Assembly: GCA_005877675.1 (NCBI GenBank)
Contig: VBNZ01000116.1
Coordinates: 1 to 14,035, forward strand
Source of the DNA: Gammaproteobacteria bacterium
GTDB lineage: Bacteria > Pseudomonadota > Gammaproteobacteria > Xanthomonadales > Rhodanobacteraceae
Reading direction: 5' to 3'
DNA length: 14,035 nucleotides
Below are positions 6,991 through 14,035 of the stretch, piece by piece. Each line of letters begins with the position of its first letter. Position 1 is the first letter of the stretch. Position numbers and translations under genes: made by a program. Below the pieces are notes generated by a model, which worked only from the letters and a program-made list of their open reading frames with translations, was not told the DNA's origin and ran no database searches.

Positions 6991-7854
6991 ATGCCCCTGA
7001 TCCAACTGCAACGCGTCGACTACAGCGTCGGCGGACCCCTGCTGCTCGAAAAAGTCGATCTTGCGATCGAACCGAACGAGCGCGTGTGCATCGTCGGCCG
7101 CAATGGCGAGGGTAAGTCGACCCTGTTGCGCCTGATCGCCGGCGAAATCCGGCCCGACGACGGCGAGGTGCGCATGCAAGGCGGCGTGCGTATCGCGCGG
7201 CTCGCGCAGGAAGTGCCGCAGGACACCTCAGGCAGCGTGTTCGACGTGGTCGCAGCGGGGCTCGGCGATCTCGGCGCGCTGCTCGCGCGCTACCACCATC
7301 TGATCGCGGAGCATTCCAGCGACCTTGGCGCGCTCGGTGCGGTGCAGGCGCAGATCGAAGCGCAGCATGGCTGGGATCTCGATCGCCGCGTAGCGCAAGT
7401 GCTCGTGCGCCTGGGGCTGCCCGAAGACCTGGACTTCGCCGCATTGTCCGGCGGTATGAAGCGGCGCGTGCTGCTTGCGCAGGCGCTCGTGCGCGCGCCC
7501 GACCTGCTGTTGCTCGACGAACCGACCAATCATCTGGACATCGAGGCGATCGCCTGGCTCGAAGAATTCCTGCGCAGTTTCGGTGGAAGTATACTTTTTG
7601 TCACACACGACCGTAGTTTTCTACGTACGCTTGCAACGCGCATCGTCGAGATCGATCGCGGGCAAGTCACGTCGTGGCCGGGCGATTACGACAACTATCT
7701 GCGCCGCCGTGAGGAACGCCTGCATGCCGAGGCGCAGGCGAACGCGCTGTTCGACAAGAAACTCGCGCAGGAGGAGGTCTGGATTCGCCAGGGCATCAAG
7801 CGTTGCGGCGCGAGCGTGAGCAGCGGCGCGAAATCAGCGGTACGGCGAAAATGA
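6991..7854 (+). CDS. uup: ABC-F ATPase Uup-like, N-terminal half (frame-broken gene)
   Basis: First ATPase domain of an ABC-F protein. Walker A is GRNGEGKST (residues about 37-45), the signature is LSGGMKRRVLLAQAL, Walker B is LLLLDEPTNHLD and the switch histidine is in FVTHDRSF. The interdomain linker begins normally (RRREERLHAEAQANALFDKK, then EEVWIRQGIK), but from about base 7800 the frame is wrong and the protein ends in unrelated residues at 287. In Uup the Arg-rich block usually written ARRTRNEGRVR follows GIK; it is absent, and the next family sequence (ALRREREQRRE) continues in the -1 frame. ABC-F proteins act on ribosomes; Uup has also been tied to DNA repair and transposon excision in E. 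coli. Read through, the gene would give about 625 residues after restoring the block, close to the 635 of E. coli Uup. As it stands this half has one ATPase site set and is unlikely to work alone. Confidence 0.88.
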   Translation: MPLIQLQRVDYSVGGPLLLEKVDLAIEPNERVCIVGRNGEGKSTLLRLIAGEIRPDDGEVRMQGGVRIARLAQEVPQDTSGSVFDVVAAGLGDLGALLARYHHLIAEHSSDLGALGAVQAQIEAQHGWDLDRRVAQVLVRLGLPEDLDFAALSGGMKRRVLLAQALVRAPDLLLLDEPTNHLDIEAIAWLEEFLRSFGGSILFVTHDRSFLRTLATRIVEIDRGQVTSWPGDYDNYLRRREERLHAEAQANALFDKKLAQEEVWIRQGIKRCGASVSSGAKSAVRRK

Positions 7855-8834
7855 CGCTCGCGACCGCGCAGGCCTCGGGCAGGAAAGTGATCGAGGCGCA
7901 GCACGTCGATTACGCCTGGCGCGGCGACGGCAACGAGCGCGCCATCCTGCGCGACTTCTCGACCACGATCCTGCGCGGCGACCGCGTCGGCATCATCGGT
8001 CCGAACGGCTCGGGCAAGAGCACGCTGCTAAAACTATTGCTCGGCGATCTGCAGCCGCAACACGGCGAGATTACGCGCGGCACCGGTTTGCAGATCGCCT
8101 ATTTCGACCAGCACCGCAGTGCGTTGCGCGAGGACTGGAACGCGCTCGACAACGTCGCGCAGGGCACCGAGTACATCGAGCTCGACGGCCAACGCAAGCA
8201 CGTGCTGGGCTATCTGCAGGATTTCCTGTTTTCGCCCGAGCGTGCGCGTGCGCCGATCACGCGCCTCTCCGGTGGCGAACGCAATCGTCTGCTACTCGCG
8301 CGCCTGTTCGCGCAAGCGTCGAATCTGCTCGTGATGGACGAGCCGACCAACGATCTCGACATCGAGACGCTGGAGCTGCTGGAAGACCTGCTCGCATCGT
8401 ATCGCGGCACCCTGTTGCTCGTTTCACACGACCGCGAATTTATCGACAACGTCGTGACCTCAACGCTGGTGCTCGAGGGTGATGGACGCGTGGGTGAGTA
8501 CATCGGAGGGTATGCGGATTGGGTACGGCAGCGCCCGGCGTTTGTCGCCGCACCCGCAGCGAAGGTTGTGGAAAAAGAGCCGGCCGCGGCGCCTCCCGCC
8601 ATGGTTTCCGCATCGAAGCGCAAGCTGAGCTACAAAGACGCGCGCGAACTCGAACAACTTCCCGCGCGTATCGAACAGCTCGAAACCGCCATCGCCGCGC
8701 GCACCGAAGCGATGCACGATCCGGGATTTTACAAACAGGATGCGGCGGCAATCACGACCGCGAATCAATCCCTCGCTACGCTGCAGGCCGAGCTCGACGC
8801 TGCGTATCAACGCTGGCAGGCGCTCGAAAACTGA
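7803..8834 (+). CDS. uup: ABC-F ATPase Uup-like, C-terminal half (frame-broken gene)
   Basis: Continuation of the preceding gene in the -1 frame, overlapping its tail. It opens with the end of the interdomain linker (LRREREQRREISGTAKMTLA). It then has the second ATPase domain: Walker A GPNGSGKST, signature LSGGERNRLLLARL, Walker B LLVMDEPTNDLD and switch histidine in VSHDREF. The last about 80 residues (from KRKLSYKDARELEQLP) are the coiled-coil C-terminal domain typical of Uup, which binds DNA in E. coli Uup. The only starts near the front are TTG 7803 and ATG 7851. Neither has a clear ribosome site, so independent translation is doubtful. All catalytic motifs are intact and codon use is normal for the neighbourhood, so the break is recent or is a sequence error. 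The 97 bases between its stop and the patatin start hold no recognisable terminator. Confidence 0.87.
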   Translation: MRREREQRREISGTAKMTLATAQASGRKVIEAQHVDYAWRGDGNERAILRDFSTTILRGDRVGIIGPNGSGKSTLLKLLLGDLQPQHGEITRGTGLQIAYFDQHRSALREDWNALDNVAQGTEYIELDGQRKHVLGYLQDFLFSPERARAPITRLSGGERNRLLLARLFAQASNLLVMDEPTNDLDIETLELLEDLLASYRGTLLLVSHDREFIDNVVTSTLVLEGDGRVGEYIGGYADWVRQRPAFVAAPAAKVVEKEPAAAPPAMVSASKRKLSYKDARELEQLPARIEQLETAIAARTEAMHDPGFYKQDAAAITTANQSLATLQAELDAAYQRWQALEN

Positions 8835-8931
8835 CCCGCAACGGCGTGCATGCGCCCGCCGGCGGCAGCGTCACAAGCCGCATCGCGTTTCCGCTAAGCT
8901 CGCGCAGAACCGACCCCAGCGGATTTTCGCC

Positions 8932-11140
8932 ATGCTGTCACGCGCCTTCGCCTGCCTCGTCTTCCTCGTTTTCGGCGCGCCTGCTGCGATGGCAAACGAG
9001 CAGGCGACGCACCCCAGGACCTGCCTCGTGCTCGGCGGCGGCGGCGCGCGTGGCGCGGCGCATATCGGGGTGCTGAAAATTCTCGAACGCGAGCGTGTAC
9101 CGATCGACTGCGTCACCGGTACGTCGATGGGCGCCATTGTCGGAGGCCTTTACGCGGCCGGCTACCGCGCCGACGAGATCGAGGTCGTGCTCAATGGCAT
9201 CGACTGGAAGGACATGTTCAACGACGATCCGCCGCGCGAGGAGTTGCCGATGCGGCGCAAGGAGGACGAGCTGCGCTTTCTCGGCGGCATCGAGCTCGGA
9301 CTGCGCGACGGCAAGATCGCGTTTCCGCGCGGCGTGATCCAGGGGCAGAAGCTGCAATTGCTGCTGCGGCGCCTGCTGCTGTCGACGCTGCAGACGAAGA
9401 AGTTCGACGATCTGCCGATTCCGTTCCGCTCGATCGCGACCGATATCGGTTCGGGCGACAAGATCGTGTTCGCCGACGGCGACCTGCCGATGGCGATCCG
9501 CGCGAGCATGTCGGTACCGGCGGCATTTGCGCCGATCCGCTATCGCGGACATCTGCTCGTCGACGGTGGCATCACCGATAACGTGCCGATCGATGAGGCG
9601 CGCGCGATGGGCGCCGAGCGCCTCATCGTGGTCAACGTCGGTGCGCCGCTGGTGGGCGATGACGCACTCAAGTCGCCGTTTGCGATCGCCAACCAGATGC
9701 TGACCGTGATGATGAAGCGCCTCACCGACGAGCAGTTGCGCACGCTCGGTACGCACGACGTGCTGCTCGTGCCGGAGCTCGGCGACCTCGACAGCGCGGC
9801 ATTCAATCGCACGCCCGAGGCGGTCGGCATCGGCGAGCGCGCGGCGCTGGCGCAACTCGACCAACTACGCACGCTCGCGGTGGGCGACGCCGAATATGCG
9901 CGCTTCGCGGCGCGTCATCGGCAGGCGCCGTTCGACGCGCCGCTGATCGCGTTCCTCGATGTACAGACGCGGCAAAGCCGTACCGCTGGCTATGTCGAAC
10001 AGCGCCTGTCCGATATCGTCGGCAAGCCCTTCGACGCGGCGCAGATCGAAAAACAAATCGGCGCAGCCTACGGCGAAGGCAGCTACGAGCGCATCACTTA
10101 CGACCTCATCGAGCGCGACGGCAGGACGGGTCTCGCCGTACTGCCGGTAGACAAGGGTTGGGGCCCGAATTTCTTGCGCATGGGTCTGCGCCTGTCGGAT
10201 AACTTCGCCGGCCGCAACGGCTACCAGCTCATCACCGAGGCGAATTTCACCGGCTTGAACAGCCTGGGCGGCGCGAGCCGCAATCGCATCCAACTTGGCG
10301 AAGTGAGCGAGTTGTACAGTGAGTTCCTGCAACCGTGGGGTGAGACCGGCAAGTTCTACGTTGCACCGTACGTGCAATACAAGGCCTACAACTTTCCGAT
10401 CAGCAGCGGCACCGACGTCGATCTCGCGCAGTACCGGCGTGTACGCACGTTCGGCGCATTTGAGTTCGGCTACACGCCGGGCAGCGCTTGGCAACTCTCG
10501 ACCGCACTCGAATATGGCGGCGACGGCGCGCATCTGCGTATAGGCGCGTCCGATTTGCTGCCGAAGCACGCCGCGGCGAATTTCGGCGGCATCATCACCC
10601 GCGCCATCTACGACGACCTAGACAATTCCGCGTTTCCAACGCACGGCACACGCCTGGATGTCTCCTACGAAGTGCTGCTGAGACGCGACGCGCATCCTGC
10701 GCGGGCGCTGGGATACGGCGCTTTCGAGCGGCGCGAACAACTGGCTGCTCGGCGCCAGCATCAATTCATCCGGCGGCAACGGCAGCGGCACGCAGATCGC
10801 CGCATTCAGTCCGCTCGGTGGCCTCGCCAATCTGTCGGGCTACACCGAAAACCAGCTGTTCAACAAACAGACCGCACTCGTGCGCGCCGTCTACTACCGG
10901 CGTCTCACCGATGCGACCAGCCTGTTCAGCGTGCCGGTCTATCTCGGCGGCAGCGTCGAAGCCGGTGGCCTGTGGGCGACCCGCGACGAGATCGGCCGTC
11001 ACCTGATCGGCGCAGGCAGCCTGTTCCTTGGCGTCGATACCTTCCTCGGCCCGATCTTTCTCGGCTATGGCTATGCGCAGGGCGGACACAATGCCGCGTA
11101 TCTCACCTTTGGTTCGCTGCTGCGATCGACAGATTATTGA
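8932..11140 (+). pseudogene. Type Vd (PlpD-like) patatin autotransporter, frameshifted in the barrel
   Basis: The ATG at 8932 opens a signal peptide (MLSRAFACLVFLVFGAPAAM, cleavage after about residue 21). The patatin lipase domain has oxyanion loop GGGGARG (35-41), nucleophile Ser65 in GTSMG and Asp211 in VDGGITDN, the complete Ser-Asp dyad. Residues about 336-405 look like a single POTRA domain (GYVEQRLSDIVGKPFDAAQI). A BamA-type outer-membrane barrel follows to the end (GSLLRSTDY). This is the PlpD plan: lipase, POTRA, barrel; the length of about 736 residues is close to the 728 of PlpD. The frame is correct to about 10683 (DVSYEVLLR). From then on the barrel strands (WDTALSSGANNWLLGASINS through to the TGA at 11138) lie in the +1 frame. 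Unrepaired, translation would run out of frame to 11568 across the ppc 3' end. Without the barrel the enzyme could not be anchored or exported by its own C-terminus. A one- or two-base error would restore it. Confidence 0.85.
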
Positions 11141-11161
11141 GTCTCGTACGACACCAGCAGC

Positions 11162-11176
11162 TCAAGCGAAGCTTGA
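11162..11176. terminator. Short hairpin between the convergent patatin and ppc genes
   Basis: TCAAGC-GAA-GCTTGA is a perfect six-base stem starting two bases after the ppc stop codon (minus strand) and 21 bases after the patatin stop. It occupies most of the 38-base gap between two convergent genes, a usual place for a bidirectional terminator. No T-run follows on either strand, so intrinsic termination would be weak. Confidence 0.35.
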
Positions 11177-11178
11177 AA

Positions 11179-13860
11179 CTAACCGGTGTTTTGCAGCCCC
11201 TGCGCGATGCCGTTGACCGTCGCGACCAACGCACCGAACAGCGCGTCGTCCTCGCGCGCGCCAGCGCGCCAGCGCGCCAGCAGATCGCACTGGATCAAGC
11301 TCATCGGGTCGATGTAGGGGTTGCGCAGGCGGATCGACAGCGCGAGGCGCGGATCCTCGGCGAGCACGCGATCGGCATTCTTGAGTTTCAGGATCCACTG
11401 TTCCGTGCGCGCGAACTCGCTTTCGATCGGCGCGAAGAATTTCTCGTGCGCATCGCCGGCGAGACGCGAAAACAAGGCCGCGATCGCAAGATCGGATTTC
11501 GCCATCACCATTTCGACATCGTCGAGCAGGGTGCGGAAGAATGGCCACTCGTGCGCCATCTCGCGTAGGCGCGCTTCCCCCACATCCGCGGCAGCGCGTT
11601 CAAGCGCGCTGCCGACGCCGTACCAGCCGGTGAGACCGCAGCGGTTCTGCGTCCACGCGAATACCCATGGGATCGCGCGCAGGTTGTCGATGCTGCCCGT
11701 GCCGCGCCGCGACGGACGCGAGCCGAGCGTCATGCGCTCGATCACATCGATCGGCGTCGCGGCGCGGAAGTAGTCCATGAATCCGGGCGCATTGATCAGC
11801 GCGCGATACGCCTCGGCGCCATGGCGCGCGGCGATTTCGGCTGCGGCACGCCACTGCGCTTCGCGCGGCTCAGGCGGACGCGGGCGCAGGCTTGCGCGCA
11901 GCACGGCGCCGACGGTCTGCTCGAATGTGCGCAGCGCGAGCGCGCGGATACCGAACTTGCGATGGATCACCTCGCCCTGCTCAGTCACGCGCAGACGCCC
12001 CGCGACCGATCCGCGCGGCGAAGCGACCACCGCGCGCGTGGTCTTGCCGCCGCCGCGGCTGATCGAACCGCCGCGGCCGTGAAAAAACGCAATCTCCACG
12101 CCGGCGTCTTGTGCAATTTTCAACAATTCCACTTGTGCACTTTGCAATGCCCAGCGTGAGGCGACGATGCCGCCGTCCTTGCTCGAATCGGAATAACCGA
12201 GCATCACGGTCTGTCTATTGCAACGCGCGGCAAGATGCGCGCGGTAGATCGGATCGGCGAACAGCGCCGTCAATGTTGCCGGCGCGTGATGCAGATCATC
12301 GACCGTCTCGAACAGCGGCGCGACATCGAGCGGTACATGGTCCGCATCGTCGACACAGCCGGCGCGCCGCGCGAGCGCGAGCACGGCGAGTACGTCGGCC
12401 GCGCTCTTTGCCATGCTGATGATGTACAAGCCGATCGCCGCCGCACCGTAGGCGTCGCGTGCGTAGGCAAGCTGATCGAACACGGCATCGAGCATCGCGC
12501 CGGTAGCATCGGCGGGTTCGGGCAATTCGGCGTCGCCACGCGCATACGCTGCAAGCTGTACGGCCTGCTCCTCGCTGCCGCGCTGCGTCCAATCGGCAGC
12601 GTGCACGCGCGAATCCTGGCGCACGTCGAGACGCGCGAGATGGAAGCCGAACGTGCGCACGCGCCGGAGCAGACGCTGTACCGCGAACCAGCCCGCGTTG
12701 CGTCCCTTGTTCGCATCCAGACTGGCTGCGATCAGCTCCAGATCGGCGAGCAAGGCATCCGCCGATGCGTAGGCGATTTCCTTTTCCGCGGCAGTTGCGC
12801 GCACGCGGGCGCGCACGAACGCGAGCAGGCTGCGATACGGCATGTCGGCGTAGCGCGGATTGAGCGTTGCCGCGACTGCCGGCAGCTCATTCCTGTAATG
12901 CTCAATACGCTCGAGCAGCGCCGCGTCGAACTGCGTCTGCGCGAGTGATTGGCTCAGCTCGCGCGCGACCGCGGTGCATTCGGCGGCATAGCGATCGAGC
13001 ACGAGCGCGCGTTGCGCGCGCAGCGTCGCCGCGATCGTGTCGGCATTGACGTTGGGGTTGCCGTCCATATCGCCGCCAACCCAGGAACCAAAACGCAGCA
13101 GCGTCGGCAATGCAGGCGCTTCGCCATAGACTTCGCGCAGCGCGGTATCGAACACTTCGTAAAACACCGGCACGACGCGGTAGATCGGGTCGCTCAGATA
13201 GAAACCGACATGCTCGAATTCGTCCTGCACGCGCGGGCGCGTGCGCGAGCTTTCCGCGGTCTGCCAGCCGGCGGTCAGCTCCATGCGCAGCACTGCCTGA
13301 TCGGCCGCCTGCTCGTTCGGCGTGCGCGTGCCGTCGAGATTGGCGACGAGGCAGCGGAAAATCGTCTGCTCCTTTTCGAGCAGCGTACGGCGTATCGCCT
13401 CGGTTGGATGCGCGGTAAATACCGGTTCGACGTCGAGTCGCGGCAACCATGCAATCAGCTCATCGAGCGTGACGCCATCGCGTTTCAACTTCTCCAGCGC
13501 GTCGCGCAGGCTGTCGGGCTGCGGCGAAGCACCCGCGCGCTCATAAGCGCGGCGGCGACGGATGCGATGTACGCGTTCGGCGATGTTCACGACCTGGAAA
13601 TACGTCGCGAACGCGCGCGTGAGCTGCGCTGCGAGTCGCGGATCGAGACCTGCCACTTGGGTCGCCAGGGTATCGGGCGTGGCCGCACTGTCGCGCGAGC
13701 GGATCGCGGCGGTGCGAATCGCTTCGACGCGCGCCAGGAAGTCGGCGCCGAGTTGCTCTGCGAGCATCTCGCCGACCAGCACCCCGAGCCGACGCACATC
13801 CTCGCGCAGCGGCGCGTCGTGGGGCAGGAATTCGATATCGCGCCGCGGTTGCAATGCCAT
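11179..13860 (-). CDS. ppc: Phosphoenolpyruvate carboxylase
   Basis: A full-length 893-residue enzyme (E. coli Ppc is 883). It adds bicarbonate to phosphoenolpyruvate to make oxaloacetate, refilling the citric acid cycle in the cytoplasm. Catalytic His151 lies in VFTAHPTEAIRR. The conserved GYSDSSKDGG carries Lys561. The glycine-rich loop is FHGRGGSISRGGG (around residue 600), followed by RVTEQGEVI. The tryptophan motif is WVFAWTQNRCGLTGWYGVG, and the protein ends in the invariant C-terminal NTG. The loop reads SISRGG where E. coli has SIGRGG, and SSKDGG replaces SAKDAG, so it belongs to a branch different from the E. coli enzyme. ATG 13860 is the family start; a good ribosome site is missing, the nearest GGA lying inside a palindrome. 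It is monocistronic here, convergent to the patatin gene. An 8-bp tandem repeat lies in its 3' part. Confidence 0.97.
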   Translation of the reverse strand: MALQPRRDIEFLPHDAPLREDVRRLGVLVGEMLAEQLGADFLARVEAIRTAAIRSRDSAATPDTLATQVAGLDPRLAAQLTRAFATYFQVVNIAERVHRIRRRRAYERAGASPQPDSLRDALEKLKRDGVTLDELIAWLPRLDVEPVFTAHPTEAIRRTLLEKEQTIFRCLVANLDGTRTPNEQAADQAVLRMELTAGWQTAESSRTRPRVQDEFEHVGFYLSDPIYRVVPVFYEVFDTALREVYGEAPALPTLLRFGSWVGGDMDGNPNVNADTIAATLRAQRALVLDRYAAECTAVARELSQSLAQTQFDAALLERIEHYRNELPAVAATLNPRYADMPYRSLLAFVRARVRATAAEKEIAYASADALLADLELIAASLDANKGRNAGWFAVQRLLRRVRTFGFHLARLDVRQDSRVHAADWTQRGSEEQAVQLAAYARGDAELPEPADATGAMLDAVFDQLAYARDAYGAAAIGLYIISMAKSAADVLAVLALARRAGCVDDADHVPLDVAPLFETVDDLHHAPATLTALFADPIYRAHLAARCNRQTVMLGYSDSSKDGGIVASRWALQSAQVELLKIAQDAGVEIAFFHGRGGSISRGGGKTTRAVVASPRGSVAGRLRVTEQGEVIHRKFGIRALALRTFEQTVGAVLRASLRPRPPEPREAQWRAAAEIAARHGAEAYRALINAPGFMDYFRAATPIDVIERMTLGSRPSRRGTGSIDNLRAIPWVFAWTQNRCGLTGWYGVGSALERAAADVGEARLREMAHEWPFFRTLLDDVEMVMAKSDLAIAALFSRLAGDAHEKFFAPIESEFARTEQWILKLKNADRVLAEDPRLALSIRLRNPYIDPMSLIQCDLLARWRAGAREDDALFGALVATVNGIAQGLQNTG
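11258..11281. repeat. Three tandem copies of an 8-bp unit inside ppc
   Basis: GCGCCAGC is repeated exactly three times without spacers. It lies inside ppc, about 26-33 codons before the end, encoding part of LLARWRAGARED. Three units make 24 bases, so the frame is kept; loss or gain of one unit would shift it and change the C-terminus, including the NTG end. Confidence 0.7.
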
Positions 13861-13864
13861 CGCG

Positions 13865-13878
13865 TTTGGACGTCCAAA
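13865..13878. promoter_or_regulatory. 14-bp perfect palindrome overlapping the ppc ribosome-binding region
   Basis: TTTGGACGTCCAAA is its own reverse complement and ends five bases before the ppc ATG. It contains the only Shine-Dalgarno-like GGA of the leader. It may be an operator for a dimeric repressor, or in the mRNA a structure that hides the ribosome site. Confidence 0.45.
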
Positions 13879-13904
13879 GCGTGTCGAAGCGCTACTCTGC
13901 CCGT

Positions 13905-13934
13905 TTTATTGCGCCGCAACAAGTGGTTTATCAA
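13905..13934 (-). promoter_or_regulatory. Candidate sigma-70 promoter of ppc
   Basis: On the minus strand TTGATA (13929-13934; five of six matches to TTGACA) is followed after 18 bases by AATAAA (13905-13910; four of six matches to TATAAT). Transcription would start near 13898, giving a leader of about 38 bases that includes the palindrome at 13865-13878. Base composition in this gap is clearly richer in A and T than in the genes. Confidence 0.42.
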
Positions 13935-13971
13935 CCGCGACGGTATCTCTCACCCGCGCACCTGCAATATA

Positions 13972-13991
13972 TTTTCGTGCTTCGACGAAAA
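13972..13991. repeat. Inverted repeat upstream of the ppc promoter
   Basis: TTTTCGT (13972-13978) and ACGAAAA (13985-13991) form a perfect seven-base inverted repeat with a six-base spacer. It lies 38-57 bases upstream of the proposed -35 box of ppc. It could be an activator site or belong to a gene beyond the right edge. No function can be assigned from the sequence alone. Confidence 0.35.
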
Positions 13992-14035
13992 GCCGTGTGA
14001 TTTTTCCCGCACTGATGCGAATCATGTCCACGACG

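Noticed and set aside
12235..12948. 237-codon plus-strand open frame inside ppc
   Set aside because: It is fully antisense to conserved ppc sequence and has no ribosome site or family similarity.
13906..14035. 42 open codons on the minus strand entering from the right edge and ending at TAA 13906, as if the 3' end of a gene upstream of ppc
   Set aside because: Only about 45 percent of its third positions are G or C, far below the neighbouring genes. The residues match no family I recognise, and its stop lies inside the proposed ppc promoter. More sequence to the right would decide.

Overview
The window is GC-rich bacterial chromosome. A PlpD-type patatin/outer-membrane protein, a uup-like ABC-F ATPase and a ppc gene lie side by side, and multi-domain c-di-GMP proteins carry Csu/SCPU-type and FixJ-type neighbours. 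Together these fit a free-living proteobacterium, most likely a gammaproteobacterium of the Xanthomonadales/Rhodanobacteraceae kind. That placement is inferred from family and codon character, not from a marker gene. No tRNA, rRNA, CRISPR, transposase or phage gene was seen.

Left part (1-6225), signal transduction. On the minus strand a FixJ/LuxR-type response regulator (957-1601) is followed by a soluble PAS/HisKA histidine kinase (800 to the left edge; its ATPase domain is outside the window). Divergent from them is a very long cytoplasmic sensor protein, GAF-PAS-GAF-PAS-PAS-GAF-GGDEF (about 1667-5029). Its GGDEF signature is degenerate (GADTF). It runs directly, in the -1 frame and with a 22-base overlap, into an EAL-REC protein (5008-6225) that keeps the residues expected of an active c-di-GMP phosphodiesterase. 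The likely circuit is that the kinase phosphorylates the FixJ-like regulator and perhaps the C-terminal REC of the EAL protein, while the GAF/PAS array gates c-di-GMP breakdown.

Middle (6226-6990). An orphan secreted spore-coat-U/Csu-type pilin-like gene lies on the minus strand. The intergenic region beyond it carries three evenly spaced TACGTA palindromes inside an 11-bp inverted repeat.

Right part (6991-14035). A uup-like ABC-F gene is broken by a frameshift between its two ATPase domains. Next is a type Vd (PlpD-like) patatin autotransporter whose barrel-encoding part is also frameshifted. Convergent to it is an intact ppc gene (phosphoenolpyruvate carboxylase), with a 14-bp perfect palindrome just before its start codon.

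A recurring oddity is that three consecutive long plus-strand gene units (GGDEF/EAL, uup, patatin) each carry one reading-frame break. At two of them a block of about ten residues usual in the family also seems to be missing. This is either clustered decay or a recurrent assembly error, and it should be settled before the biology is interpreted.
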